DNA from: Microvirga sp.
GTDB lineage: Bacteria > Pseudomonadota > Alphaproteobacteria > Rhizobiales > Beijerinckiaceae
NCBI GenBank assembly: GCA_031181145.1
Contig: JAPSLB010000005.1
Coordinates: 1-64,000 of the forward strand
Direction: 5' to 3'
DNA: 64,000 nucleotides
Shown: one piece after another, positions 1-8,291 of the stretch
Layout: each line of letters begins with the position of its first letter
Position numbering within the stretch: the first letter of the stretch is position 1
The notes under the pieces: generated by a model
What the model was told of the DNA's origin: nothing
Seen by the model: the letters and a program-made list of their open reading frames with translations, nothing else
Database searches by the model: none
Translations under genes and position numbers: made by a program

Positions 1-2
1 CA

Positions 3-677
3 TCCTGCCCGGCAGGTCCTTCGGAGATCGCTCAGGCTCTGATTCCGGTCGACCTCACCGAAGGCCGCAAGGCTTACATCATTCCCGGCCTGTTCTGCGA
101 GCCCGCTCCCGACGCGGCGGACGTGATACGCGGAGAGGAAACGCTTGTGTTGGGCGCTGGGGTCGAGAACGGCCTCGTGTGCTCGGCCGGGACGCATCCC
201 AAGTGGATCCTCATGCGTGACGGGCGCATCGAGCGCTTCGCCACCTACATGACGGGCGAGATGTACGCGCTCCTGCGCGAGCATTCCATGATCGGACGCC
301 CCGCGACGGAGCCCTCCGACCAGAAGGGTTTCGATATGGGTCTCGACGCGGCGGAGCGCAACGGTGGAGCGCAAGGCGGCGCGCGCGTCGGACTTCTTCA
401 TCTCCTGTTCTGCGCCCGGGCCGCGGTGGTCTCCGGGCGCATGGCGAGCAATCTGCTCGCGCCCTATCTCTCCGGCCTTCTCACGGGCGACGAGATCAAC
501 GGAGCGTTCGCGCAGCTCGGACGCCCGTCCTCCGTCACCATTCTGGCCGATCAGGCCCGCGCGGATCTTTATGCCCACGCCCTCGCGCGTTACGGCATCA
601 GGACGGAACTCAGGAATCCCCAGCAGGCCCTCCTGGCCGGTCTCACGCGCATCGTGCACCAGCATGCCGCGGAATGA
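3..677 (+). CDS. dgoK: 2-dehydro-3-deoxygalactonokinase, 3' part (5' end outside window)
   Basis: The reading frame is open from the left window edge, so the ORF-track start at 123 (a GTG codon) is internal; the frame before it reads IPGLFCEP...ADVIRGEET without a stop. Both that block and the following LGAG...SAGTHPKW region are typical of DgoK, which phosphorylates 2-keto-3-deoxygalactonate in the De Ley-Doudoroff galactose pathway using ATP in the cytoplasm. About 224 residues are visible of a family length near 300, so the N-terminal nucleotide-binding part is missing. The usual partner gene, the KDPGal aldolase, is not in the window and may lie upstream. The family call rests on recognised motifs; substrate specificity is inferred. 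Confidence 0.85.
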   Translation, partial: SCPAGPSEIAQALIPVDLTEGRKAYIIPGLFCEPAPDAADVIRGEETLVLGAGVENGLVCSAGTHPKWILMRDGRIERFATYMTGEMYALLREHSMIGRPATEPSDQKGFDMGLDAAERNGGAQGGARVGLLHLLFCARAAVVSGRMASNLLAPYLSGLLTGDEINGAFAQLGRPSSVTILADQARADLYAHALARYGIRTELRNPQQALLAGLTRIVHQHAAE

Positions 678-712
678 AAAACCGCGCCGTGCCGAACGAA
701 GCGCAGCGGAGA

Positions 713-889
713 TCCGGGATCGCGCCCGGAATGAGACGCCCATCCTGCCATCGCAGGCCCCGGACCGATGATCCCGTCCTTCTGACGCGCCGCGCTCTCG
801 CACTCGAGATGGGCGGAACAACCCGGCCATGACGCGATGGTCATCCGTCGTCCATTCCCGGATCCTCGCTCCACCCCGTTCTGGATGAC
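713..889. repeat. palindromic intergenic repeat remnants
   Basis: The gap between dgoK and the aminopeptidase gene (678-950) holds no gene that I can support. It contains a short inverted repeat TCCGGG/CCCGGA (713-718 and 725-730) and a wider GTCATCC/GGATGAC pair (840-846 and 883-889). The wording around them (GAAGCGCAGCGGAGATCCGGG) resembles the mosaic palindromes common between genes in Hyphomicrobiales. They could help end dgoK transcription. Element boundaries are approximate. Confidence 0.5.
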
Positions 890-950
890 AGCCGCTCCGT
901 TCGCCCTTACAAGTCATTTCCAACGACGTCACGACACTCAAGGCTCAGCC

Positions 951-2333
951 ATGCCCCACCCTCTGCTTGCCACGTCTGCCGACAATTCGCTTCCGATCTG
1001 GCTCGTGACGGAAAGCACGTGGGGCCGTATTTCCTCGCAGCTCCCGAAGACGGCGCAGGGCTTTGCGAAGGCGCAAGGATTCGAGGGCAAGGCAGGCAGT
1101 CATTGTCTGCTGCCGGATGCGGACGGCAATCTTGCCGGCGTGGCGTTCGGTCTTGCGAATGACGACGCAAGGCATCGCGATCCGTTCGCCGTCGGCAAGC
1201 TTCCGACGATTCTGCCGGAAGGCGTCTATCGCTTCGAAACCGAGGCGCCGGACGCGGCGCTCGCCACACTCGCGTGGATCCTGGGCTCCTACAGCTTCAC
1301 CCGCTACCGCAAGCGCTCGGAGAAGTCCGTGCGTCTCGTCGTGCCCCAAGGCGTCGATGCGGACGAGGTGACGCTGATCGCCAACGCGGTGTTCCGCAGT
1401 CGCGACCTCGTCAACACGCCGACAAGCGATCTCGGACCCGACGGGATCGAGGCGGCGGCGCGCCAGATTGCGGAAGCACACGGTGCACAATTCACCAGCA
1501 TCGTCGGGGACGACCTGCTGCGGCAGAATTTCCCGATGATCCACGCCGTGGGCCGCGCATCGGAGACAGCGCCGCGCCTCATCGACTTCACCTGGGGCGA
1601 CGCCAACGCGCCGCGCATCACCCTCGTCGGCAAGGGCGTGGCCTTCGACACGGGCGGCCTCGACATCAAGCCCGCCTCGTCCATGCTGCTGATGCGCAAG
1701 GACATGGGCGGCGCCGCCGCGACGCTCGCTCTCGCCGACATGATCATGGGCGCGAAGCTTCCGGTGCGTTTGCGCGTGCTCATTCCCGCCGTCGAGAACG
1801 CGATCTCCGGCAACGCCTTCCGCCCCGGCGACATTCTCACCAGCCGCAAGGGGATCACGGTCGAGATCGGCAACACGGATGCGGAGGGCCGCCTCATCCT
1901 GGCCGAGGCGCTGGCGCTGGCGGACGAGGAGAAGCCCGACCTCATCGTCGATTTCGCAACGCTGACGGGGGCCGCCCGCGTGGCCCTCGGCCCCGAGCTT
2001 CCGCCCTTCTACACGGACGACGAGGAGCTTGCCGCCGAGATCGCCCGCACCGGCATGGAGGTGAACGATCCCGTGTGGCGCCTGCCACTCTGGACGCCCT
2101 ACCAGAGCCAGCTCGACTCGAAATACGCCGACATGAACAACTCGGGCGGGCCCATGGCGGGCTCGATCACCGCGGCCCTGTTCCTGCGCCGCTTCGTGTC
2201 GGAGGCCAAGGCGCATGTGCATTTCGACATCTTCGCCTGGAACAACGCGACGCGCCCCGCCCGCCCGGAAGGCGGAGAGGTTCAGGCGGCGCGTCTCATC
2301 TATGCGCTTCTCAAGAATCGCTACGCGTCCTGA
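951..2333 (+). CDS. M17 family leucyl aminopeptidase
   Basis: A cytosolic dinuclear-metal aminopeptidase that removes N-terminal residues from peptides. The 460-residue product has a variable N-terminal domain and a C-terminal M17 catalytic domain with the metal/active-site blocks GKGVAFDTGGLDIKP (Lys near residue 228) and NTDAEGR (about 308-314), followed by a FATLTGAA block. I start it at ATG 951 because the ORF-track start at 837 lies in repeat-like intergenic DNA and gives a non-conserved leader, while family proteins begin close to this point. It is followed 78 bp later by the NlpC/P60 gene on the same strand, and the two are probably cotranscribed. The length fits the short M17 form frequent in alphaproteobacteria. 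Confidence 0.92.
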   Translation: MPHPLLATSADNSLPIWLVTESTWGRISSQLPKTAQGFAKAQGFEGKAGSHCLLPDADGNLAGVAFGLANDDARHRDPFAVGKLPTILPEGVYRFETEAPDAALATLAWILGSYSFTRYRKRSEKSVRLVVPQGVDADEVTLIANAVFRSRDLVNTPTSDLGPDGIEAAARQIAEAHGAQFTSIVGDDLLRQNFPMIHAVGRASETAPRLIDFTWGDANAPRITLVGKGVAFDTGGLDIKPASSMLLMRKDMGGAAATLALADMIMGAKLPVRLRVLIPAVENAISGNAFRPGDILTSRKGITVEIGNTDAEGRLILAEALALADEEKPDLIVDFATLTGAARVALGPELPPFYTDDEELAAEIARTGMEVNDPVWRLPLWTPYQSQLDSKYADMNNSGGPMAGSITAALFLRRFVSEAKAHVHFDIFAWNNATRPARPEGGEVQAARLIYALLKNRYAS

Positions 2334-2411
2334 GCGGCGCACGTTCGCTGGCGCTTTGGCCCTGGAAGAGCTAGGAGACACCGTCACCGTCCGTGCCAAG
2401 GAGCAGCCTCG

Positions 2412-3260
2412 ATGAGTTTCGACCGCCGCATTACCCCTGTTCGCGCCGACTTGGCCGACGAGAGGCTCCGTGGGCAGGTGGAGGCCGAGCGCTACACGAC
2501 CGGCACGACGAGGTGCGTCGTCGCCTCCTTCGCCCCCCTCCACCGCCATCCCTCGCGGGAGGCGCCCATCGATACGCAGGCGATTTTCGGGGAAGCCGTG
2601 ACCGTCTATGACGAGCACGAGGGCTGGGCCTGGGTGCAGCTGCACGAGGACGGTTATGTCGGCTACCTGCCGAGCGACGCCCTGGGAGAGCCGGGACCGG
2701 CGCCCACGCACAGGGTCGCAGCCATCCGCACCTTCGTCTATCCCGGGCCCAACCTGAAACTGCCCTATCGGGATTACCTGACCCTCAACGCCAAGCTCGC
2801 CGTCACCGAGACCGAGGGCGATTACGCGCGGCTCGCCAATGGCTTCTGGATTTATGCTCCGCATCTCGCCCCGCTCGACGCAAGGGAACCCGATTACGTG
2901 AGCGTCGCCGAGCGTTTCCTGCACACGCCCTATCTCTGGGGCGGCAGGACGAGCCTCGGCATCGACTGCTCCGGCCTCACCCAGACCGTGCTGGCGGCCG
3001 CCGGCGTCAGGGCTCCCCGCGACAGCGACATGCAGGAACGGGAGCTCGGCACCGCCGTCGAGGTCTTGCCGGATCTCGGCGGCCTCAGGCGCGGCGATCT
3101 GGTGTTCTGGAAGGGCCATGTGGGCCTGATGATGGACGACACGAACTTCATCCACGCCACGGGCCACAGCATGACCGTGATGATCGAGCCGCTCGCGGTG
3201 GCCGAGGAGCGCATCCGCAGGACCAGCTACGGGCCGATCAGCTCCATCAAGCGCCTGTAG
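2412..3260 (+). CDS. SH3-domain NlpC/P60 family hydrolase (C40 peptidase)
   Basis: A 282-residue protein with two bacterial SH3-like modules in the first about 150 residues and a C-terminal NlpC/P60 domain. The catalytic Cys is in DCSGLT (C186), the His in GHVGLM (H236) and the polar third residue is probably H248 in FIHATGH. Such enzymes cut peptide stems (D-gamma-glutamyl-diamino acid bonds) of peptidoglycan or imported muropeptides. I see no signal peptide at the N-terminus, so a role in cytoplasmic muropeptide recycling is more likely than wall cleavage; this is inference. The start is supported by AAGGAG 8 bp upstream of ATG. It sits between an aminopeptidase and a permease, and 8 bp separate it from the next gene. 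Confidence 0.9.
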   Translation: MSFDRRITPVRADLADERLRGQVEAERYTTGTTRCVVASFAPLHRHPSREAPIDTQAIFGEAVTVYDEHEGWAWVQLHEDGYVGYLPSDALGEPGPAPTHRVAAIRTFVYPGPNLKLPYRDYLTLNAKLAVTETEGDYARLANGFWIYAPHLAPLDAREPDYVSVAERFLHTPYLWGGRTSLGIDCSGLTQTVLAAAGVRAPRDSDMQERELGTAVEVLPDLGGLRRGDLVFWKGHVGLMMDDTNFIHATGHSMTVMIEPLAVAEERIRRTSYGPISSIKRL

Positions 3261-3268
3261 GCGGCGTC

Positions 3269-4027
3269 GTGCCCGATCCGTCCGTCCTTCTCGTCGCGGC
3301 CTTCGGCGTCTTCCTCATCGCCTTCATGAAGGGCGCGTTCGGCGGTGGGCTCGCCGTCATCGGCATCCCGGCTCTGTCCCTCGTGATGGACCCGATCACC
3401 GCCGGCGCGCTCCTGGCGCCGCTCTTCGTGCTCATGGACGCGTTCGCGCTCTATTACTGGCGGCCGAAGACCTGGTCGAGAATCGATCTCGCGCTGCTGC
3501 TGCCGGCCCTTGCCCTTGGCACAGCCATCGGCTTCCTACTCATGACGGTGGTGGACCGGCATGGCTTCGCCATCCTGATCGCGCTGATCACGCTGACCTT
3601 CACGGGACTGTGGTTTCGCGGCGGCGGCAAGATCGTTCAGCGGCCGCGCTCGAAGGTGAAGGCCCTGTTCGCAGGAACCGCGTCGGGCGTTTCGTCCATG
3701 ATGGCCCATTCCGGCGGCCCGCCGGTCGCCATGTACCTTCTTTCCTTGGGGCTTCCCAAAGCGGTCTATGCGGGGACGAGCAGCAGCTTCTTCGCGGCCG
3801 GCAACCTGATGAAAGCGGTGCCGTGGCTGATGCTGGCGAAACCCGGACAGCAGCTCTGGACCCTGATGGCGCTGTGCCTTCCGCTCATTCCCCTCGGCGT
3901 CTGGGCCGGCTACAGGCTGCACGGACGCCTGGATCAGAGGCAGCTCTACCGCCTCTGCTACGGGCTGCTCGCGCTGACGGCGCTGAAGCTTCTCTGGGAC
4001 GGATTGAGAGGTTACGGGGTGCTCTGA
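3269..4027 (+). CDS. TauE/SafE family membrane permease
   Basis: A 252-residue integral membrane protein with about eight hydrophobic segments and the family pattern of a glycine-rich N-terminus (KGAFGGGLAVIGIP) repeated in the second half (SGVSSMMAHSGGPPVAMYLL). TauE/SafE proteins are proposed anion exporters (sulfite, sulfoacetate or other organosulfur anions). The start is GTG 3269, 8 bp after the NlpC/P60 stop, suggesting cotranscription. Nothing nearby concerns sulfur metabolism, so the substrate is unknown. Confidence 0.88.
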   Translation: MPDPSVLLVAAFGVFLIAFMKGAFGGGLAVIGIPALSLVMDPITAGALLAPLFVLMDAFALYYWRPKTWSRIDLALLLPALALGTAIGFLLMTVVDRHGFAILIALITLTFTGLWFRGGGKIVQRPRSKVKALFAGTASGVSSMMAHSGGPPVAMYLLSLGLPKAVYAGTSSSFFAAGNLMKAVPWLMLAKPGQQLWTLMALCLPLIPLGVWAGYRLHGRLDQRQLYRLCYGLLALTALKLLWDGLRGYGVL

Positions 4028-4042
4028 CACCCCGCCGTGTTC

Positions 4043-4984
4043 TCAATAGCCCCGCGCGCGATCCACGATGTTCTGGAACGGCTTGCCCGCCTCGTGACGG
4101 CGGATCTGATCCGCGATGTAGCGCGCAGTCGCCTCGGGCTCGCTCACGGCCGCGTTGTGCGGCGTGATCGTGACGCGGGGATGCTCCCAGAGCGGGGAAT
4201 CCTCCGGCAGCGGCTCCTTCTCGAACACGTCGAGCGTTGCCGCTTTGAGCGTTCCGTCGTCCAGGCAAGCGAGGATGTCGCTCTCCACCTGGAGGCCGCC
4301 CCGGCCGGCATTGATAAGGATGGGGCCGCCGAGCCTGCCGTCCCGCGCCAGCTTCCTGAACAGGCTCCGGTTGAGAATGCCGCGCGTGTCCGGAGTGAGC
4401 GGAACGAGGCAGATCAAGATGTCCGTGCGCGCGAGGAACTCGGACAACCCGTCTTCGCCCGAGTAGACCGTGAAACCGTCGACGGTTTTCGGCGTACGGC
4501 TCCAGCCCGCTACGTCGAAGCCCATCATCTTGAGTTTGGCGGCGGCATCCTGCCCCAGCACGCCGAAGCCCATGATGCCGACGCGAACATCCCCCGCGAT
4601 CGGCGGCGAACGGTCCTCCTCCCAGCGCTTGGCGCGCTGCGCCGCCGCGAAGCGCGCATGGTCGCGCAGATACATGAGACAATGCATGACCATGTATTCG
4701 CTCATGCGATGGGTGAGATCGTCCTGGGCCACCCGCACGATCGGCACGTCGGGGAGACCGAGATAACCCATGAGGTGATCGACGCCTGCGCCGAGAGAGA
4801 AGACGGCTTCGAGTTTCGGCAGGCCATCCAGGCTTCCCGGCTTCGGGCCCCAGGTGGCGACGTAGCGGATCTTGTCCCGGGCGAACTCCTCGCCCAGCAC
4901 GACGATCTCGCGACCGGGGAGATAGCGCGTGAAGCGCTCGACCCAAGGCTGCGTTTCCCAGGTGACGGCGACGAGAAGGCTCAA
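4043..4984 (-). CDS. ghrA: glyoxylate/hydroxypyruvate reductase A-type D-2-hydroxyacid dehydrogenase
   Basis: A 313-residue NAD(P)-dependent enzyme of the D-2-hydroxyacid dehydrogenase superfamily that reduces glyoxylate or hydroxypyruvate. The dinucleotide fold motif GFGVLG is at 139-144, and the catalytic trio fits R228 (NAGRGG), E257 (DVFEKEP) and H276 (TPHNAA). The start codon is TTG at 4984 with GGAG 7 bp upstream; it overlaps the deoA stop as TTGA, so the gene is translationally coupled to the nucleoside catabolism operon and is its last member. Its role there is not evident: no step of deoxynucleoside breakdown needs a hydroxypyruvate reductase. Confidence 0.88.
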   Translation of the reverse strand: MSLLVAVTWETQPWVERFTRYLPGREIVVLGEEFARDKIRYVATWGPKPGSLDGLPKLEAVFSLGAGVDHLMGYLGLPDVPIVRVAQDDLTHRMSEYMVMHCLMYLRDHARFAAAQRAKRWEEDRSPPIAGDVRVGIMGFGVLGQDAAAKLKMMGFDVAGWSRTPKTVDGFTVYSGEDGLSEFLARTDILICLVPLTPDTRGILNRSLFRKLARDGRLGGPILINAGRGGLQVESDILACLDDGTLKAATLDVFEKEPLPEDSPLWEHPRVTITPHNAAVSEPEATARYIADQIRRHEAGKPFQNIVDRARGY

Positions 4985-6303
4985 GACTTTGCTCCGATAC
5001 GTTCGAGAATCATGGCTCCGGGCTCCGCTTTCGCATCACCGAGAGTATAGGCGGCGCGCACCACGCGCGCGGCGGCCTCAGCCGCCTCTTCGCTGCGGGC
5101 ATGGACGACGGCGAGCGGACGGTTGGTATCGACCATCCCGCCGATCTCGGCAAGCCCGGTGAGGCCGACTGCGTGATCGACCGGGTCCTGCGGGCGCGTG
5201 CGCCCGCCGCCGAGCGCCACCACGGCCACGCCCACGTCGCGCGTGGCGATGCGCTGCACGATTCCGGAGCGTTCCGCATAGACGGGACGGATCACGGGAG
5301 CGGCCTGCAGGTGCTTCTCATGCCTCTCCACGAAATCCGCGGGGCCGCCGAGGGCCGCCACCATCTTCTGGAACACCTCGGCGGCCTTGCCGGAGGCAAT
5401 CGCATCCTCGATCTTCGCACGCGCCTCGTCGATCCCGGCGGCGACCTTGCCCAGCACCAACATCTCGGCGGACAACTCCACCGTCACCTCGTGGAATCGC
5501 TTCTCACGGCTGCGTCCCGTGAGGTAATCGACCGCATAGGCCACCTCCACCGCATTGCCGGCGGCGGAGGCGAGAGGCTGGTTCATGTCGGTCAGCAAGG
5601 CGCTCGTGGGCAGACCGGCGCCGTTGGCGACGAGCACGAGGCTCTCAGCCAAGGCGCGCGCATCCTTCGCATTGTCCATGAAGGCGCCGGAGCCGAACTT
5701 CACATCCATCGCGAGCCCTTGAAGGCCTGCTGACAGCTTCTTCGACAGGATGGATGCGGTGATGAGATCGATCGATTCCACCGTCGCCGTCACGTCGCGG
5801 ATGGCGTAGAGGCGCTTGTCGGCGGGCGCGAGATCCGCCGTCTGGCCGATGATGGCGCAGCCGACCTCGCGCGTGACGCGCCGGAAGGTGTCGATGTCGG
5901 GCTGCGTGAGATAACCCGGAATGGAATCGAACTTGTCGAGGGTGCCGCCTGTGTGCCCCAGGCCGCGCCCGGAGATCATCGGCACGTAGCCGCCGCAGGC
6001 TGCGACGGCCGGGCCGAGCGCAAGGCTCACCGTGTCGCCCACGCCACCGGTGGAGTGCTTGTCGAGCACAGGGCCCGGCAGATCCCACTTCAGCACTTCT
6101 CCGGAGCTCATCATGGCGCGTGTCAGCGCCACGCGCTCGGGCACCGAGAGACCGCGGAAGAAGATCGCCATGGCGAAGGAAGCAGCCTGTCCTTCCGAGA
6201 CGGCTCCCGAAGTGAGCCCTTGGATGAAGCTCTCGATCTCGCGCGCATCGAGCGTGCCGCCGTCGCGCTTGCGACGGATGATTTCCTGCGGAAGAAGGGT
6301 CAT
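4981..6303 (-). CDS. deoA: thymidine phosphorylase
   Basis: Catalyses reversible phosphorolysis of thymidine/deoxyuridine to base plus 2-deoxyribose 1-phosphate. The 440-residue product has the full family layout: an N-terminal alpha domain, the phosphate/nucleoside site block KHSTGGVGDT, SGRGLGHTGGT and the C-terminal beta domain. I place the start at ATG 6303 (MTLLPQEII), 11 residues into the ORF-track frame, because the extension is proline-rich and overlaps deoC. It lies 1 bp after deoC and overlaps ghrA by 4 bp. The product needs a phosphopentomutase before the DeoC step; none is in this window. Confidence 0.95.
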   Translation of the reverse strand: MTLLPQEIIRRKRDGGTLDAREIESFIQGLTSGAVSEGQAASFAMAIFFRGLSVPERVALTRAMMSSGEVLKWDLPGPVLDKHSTGGVGDTVSLALGPAVAACGGYVPMISGRGLGHTGGTLDKFDSIPGYLTQPDIDTFRRVTREVGCAIIGQTADLAPADKRLYAIRDVTATVESIDLITASILSKKLSAGLQGLAMDVKFGSGAFMDNAKDARALAESLVLVANGAGLPTSALLTDMNQPLASAAGNAVEVAYAVDYLTGRSREKRFHEVTVELSAEMLVLGKVAAGIDEARAKIEDAIASGKAAEVFQKMVAALGGPADFVERHEKHLQAAPVIRPVYAERSGIVQRIATRDVGVAVVALGGGRTRPQDPVDHAVGLTGLAEIGGMVDTNRPLAVVHARSEEAAEAAARVVRAAYTLGDAKAEPGAMILERIGAKS

Positions 6304-6304
6304 G

Positions 6305-7066
6305 TCAGTATGCTCCGGTGGCGGCGGCGGCATCCCGTCCTTCGATGGCGGCGATCAGCGCGTCGTAGACGCTGCTTGCGCCGATGCGGAATCGATGCGG
6401 CGTCGCCCAGCCCGGCTCCATGATGCGCTCGGCGAGATCGAGATAGATCCTCGCATCGGCAACGGTGCGGATGCCGCCGGAAGGCTTCAAGCCCACGTCG
6501 CGCCCGGAGGCCTTGATGGCGTTGAGCATGATCTCGGCGGCTTCCGGCGTCGCGGATACGGGTGTCTTGCCGGTCGATGTCTTGATGAAGTCCGCGCCGG
6601 CATCGATGGAAAGTCGGCTTGCCGTCTCGATCAGCATCACGTCCTTCAGCTCGCCGGTTTCCAGGATCACCTTGAGAAGCCGCCCCTGATCGACGAGATC
6701 GCGGACCGCTTCGACCATCTCCGATGCGATGGTCAGATCGCCGCGCCGGACGGCATGGTAGGGGAGCACCAGATCGATCTCGTTCGCGCCGTCGGAGAGC
6801 GCCTCCTGCACGTCGTCGGTGACGCGGTCCACGTCCTCGCCGCCCGCCGGAAAGTTCACCACCGTCGCGATGCGCACGGGCGAGCCTCTCAAAGACTCCT
6901 GCGCGCGCTTCACGAATTGCGGCCAGACGCAGACGGCGGCCACGGGCCCGCGCGGATCGAGCGCTTTCCTGCACAGGACGTCGATCGCCTGATCGGTGCA
7001 ATTGTCCGTCAGATCGGTGAGATCGAGACAACGCAAGGCGTGCTGGGCAATCTGCGCATCGGACAT
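6305..7066 (-). CDS. deoC: deoxyribose-phosphate aldolase
   Basis: Class I aldolase splitting 2-deoxyribose 5-phosphate into acetaldehyde and glyceraldehyde 3-phosphate. The 253-residue chain shows the Schiff-base lysine in FIKTSTG (K162), a second active-site lysine in GLKPSGGIR (K194) and the aspartate in NEIDLV (D98). Length and motifs are normal for the family. It is placed between the purine nucleoside phosphorylase (3 bp gap) and deoA (1 bp gap), so it receives the sugar released by both phosphorylases. Confidence 0.96.
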   Translation of the reverse strand: MSDAQIAQHALRCLDLTDLTDNCTDQAIDVLCRKALDPRGPVAAVCVWPQFVKRAQESLRGSPVRIATVVNFPAGGEDVDRVTDDVQEALSDGANEIDLVLPYHAVRRGDLTIASEMVEAVRDLVDQGRLLKVILETGELKDVMLIETASRLSIDAGADFIKTSTGKTPVSATPEAAEIMLNAIKASGRDVGLKPSGGIRTVADARIYLDLAERIMEPGWATPHRFRIGASSVYDALIAAIEGRDAAAATGAY

Positions 7067-7069
7067 GTC

Positions 7070-7876
7070 TTAAAGCTCCGCGACGAAGGAACGGATGAGG
7101 CGCTTGAACTTCTCGGAGGCTTCCGCCGCCGTGTCCTTGGTTTCCTGGTGCGAGGGCGAGGCACCCTCGATCCCCGCCGCCAGATTGGTGACGACCGAGA
7201 TCGCCGCGACCCGCAGGCCGTGATACCGCGCGAGGATCACCTCCGGCACGGTCGACATGCCGACGAGATCGCCGCCGAGAACCTGCACCATCCTGATCTC
7301 GGCCGGCGTTTCGAAGCTCGGACCGGACAGCCAGGCGTAAACGCCCTCCGGCAAGTCGATCCCGCTCGTCTTCGCAGCCCGCTGCAGAACCTCGCGCAAG
7401 GCGGGATCGTAAGCATCGGTCAAAGAGACGAAACGCCCCTCCGTATGATCGCGCAGAAGCGGATTCGCGCCGGAGAGATTGAGATGATCGCTGATCGCGA
7501 CTAGGCCGCCGGGACGGATCGAGGCTCGCACGGAGCCTGCCGCATTGGTGGCGACAAGCACCGGAATGCCGAGCTCCTTCACGAAGGCGACGGGAATCCG
7601 CATCGCACCAGCGTCGCCGGTTTCGTAATAATGCGCGCGTCCCTGGAACAGCAGAACGCGCTTTCCCTCGAGCCGTCCGGCCACGAGTCGGCCCGCATGC
7701 CCGGAGACGCCGCTTCTCGGAAAATGCGGAATGTCCGCATAGGCGAGGCTTACCGCGTCCTCCACCTCGTCGACCAGGGTGCCCAGTCCCGTGCCGAGCA
7801 CGAAGGCGGCGTCGAAGCCGCCGTCGAAACCGCGGGCACGCACGAATTCGGCCGCCTCTTGAACGTTCTGCTGCAT
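7070..7876 (-). CDS. punA: purine-nucleoside phosphorylase (trimeric PNP type)
   Basis: Phosphorolyses (deoxy)inosine/guanosine to base and (deoxy)ribose 1-phosphate. The 268-residue length and the blocks VLGTGLG near the N-terminus, SGHAGR, GRAHYYE and TNAAGS identify the trimeric PNP family rather than the hexameric DeoD family. It follows cytidine deaminase (9 bp) and precedes deoC (3 bp) in the same operon. Specificity for 6-oxopurines is a family expectation. Confidence 0.93.
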   Translation of the reverse strand: MQQNVQEAAEFVRARGFDGGFDAAFVLGTGLGTLVDEVEDAVSLAYADIPHFPRSGVSGHAGRLVAGRLEGKRVLLFQGRAHYYETGDAGAMRIPVAFVKELGIPVLVATNAAGSVRASIRPGGLVAISDHLNLSGANPLLRDHTEGRFVSLTDAYDPALREVLQRAAKTSGIDLPEGVYAWLSGPSFETPAEIRMVQVLGGDLVGMSTVPEVILARYHGLRVAAISVVTNLAAGIEGASPSHQETKDTAAEASEKFKRLIRSFVAEL

Positions 7877-7885
7877 GATCGTCTC

Positions 7886-8290
7886 TTACCTGTCGGTCAG
7901 ATTGTCGGGCCCGAACGAGAAGGGCAACAGCTCATCCAGGGTGAAGCTCCTGCGGATGCCCTCCGGGCCCGCGATATGAATCCTGGCATCCGGCGCGGCG
8001 AACTCGCGGATGCGCTGGCGGCACCCACCGCAGGGTGTGCAGAGAACGTCGCCCTCTCCCATCACCACGATCTCGCCGATGCGGCCCGCGCCGCCCGCGA
8101 TCATCGCGGAGATCGCACCGGCCTCCGCGCATGATCCGACGGGATAGGCCGCATTCTCCACATTGCAGCCGGTGAACACCTGCCCGTCAGGCGTGGCGAT
8201 GGCGGCCCCCACCTTGAAGCGCGAATAGGGCGCATAGGCTTTGGCCTGAATGGCCCTGGCGGCCTCGAAGAGTGTCTCAAGGGACAACAT
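7886..8290 (-). CDS. cdd: cytidine deaminase
   Basis: A 134-residue tetrameric-type zinc enzyme that converts cytidine/deoxycytidine to uridine/deoxyuridine. The zinc ligands are C54, C87 and C90 (SCAEAG and PCGGCRQ) with the proton-shuttle glutamate E56; GCNVENAAYP supplies the ribose-binding residues. It starts 1 bp before the permease stop, so it is tightly linked to the transporter genes. Its uridine products feed the pyrimidine phosphorylase step. Confidence 0.96.
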   Translation of the reverse strand: MLSLETLFEAARAIQAKAYAPYSRFKVGAAIATPDGQVFTGCNVENAAYPVGSCAEAGAISAMIAGGAGRIGEIVVMGEGDVLCTPCGGCRQRIREFAAPDARIHIAGPEGIRRSFTLDELLPFSFGPDNLTDR

Positions 8291-8291
8291 G

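Noticed and set aside
945-3167. 740-aa minus-strand ORF opposite the aminopeptidase and NlpC genes
   Set aside because: High GC keeps antisense frames open. The translation has no recognisable family, is rich in Arg/Gly/His, and overlaps two convincing genes.
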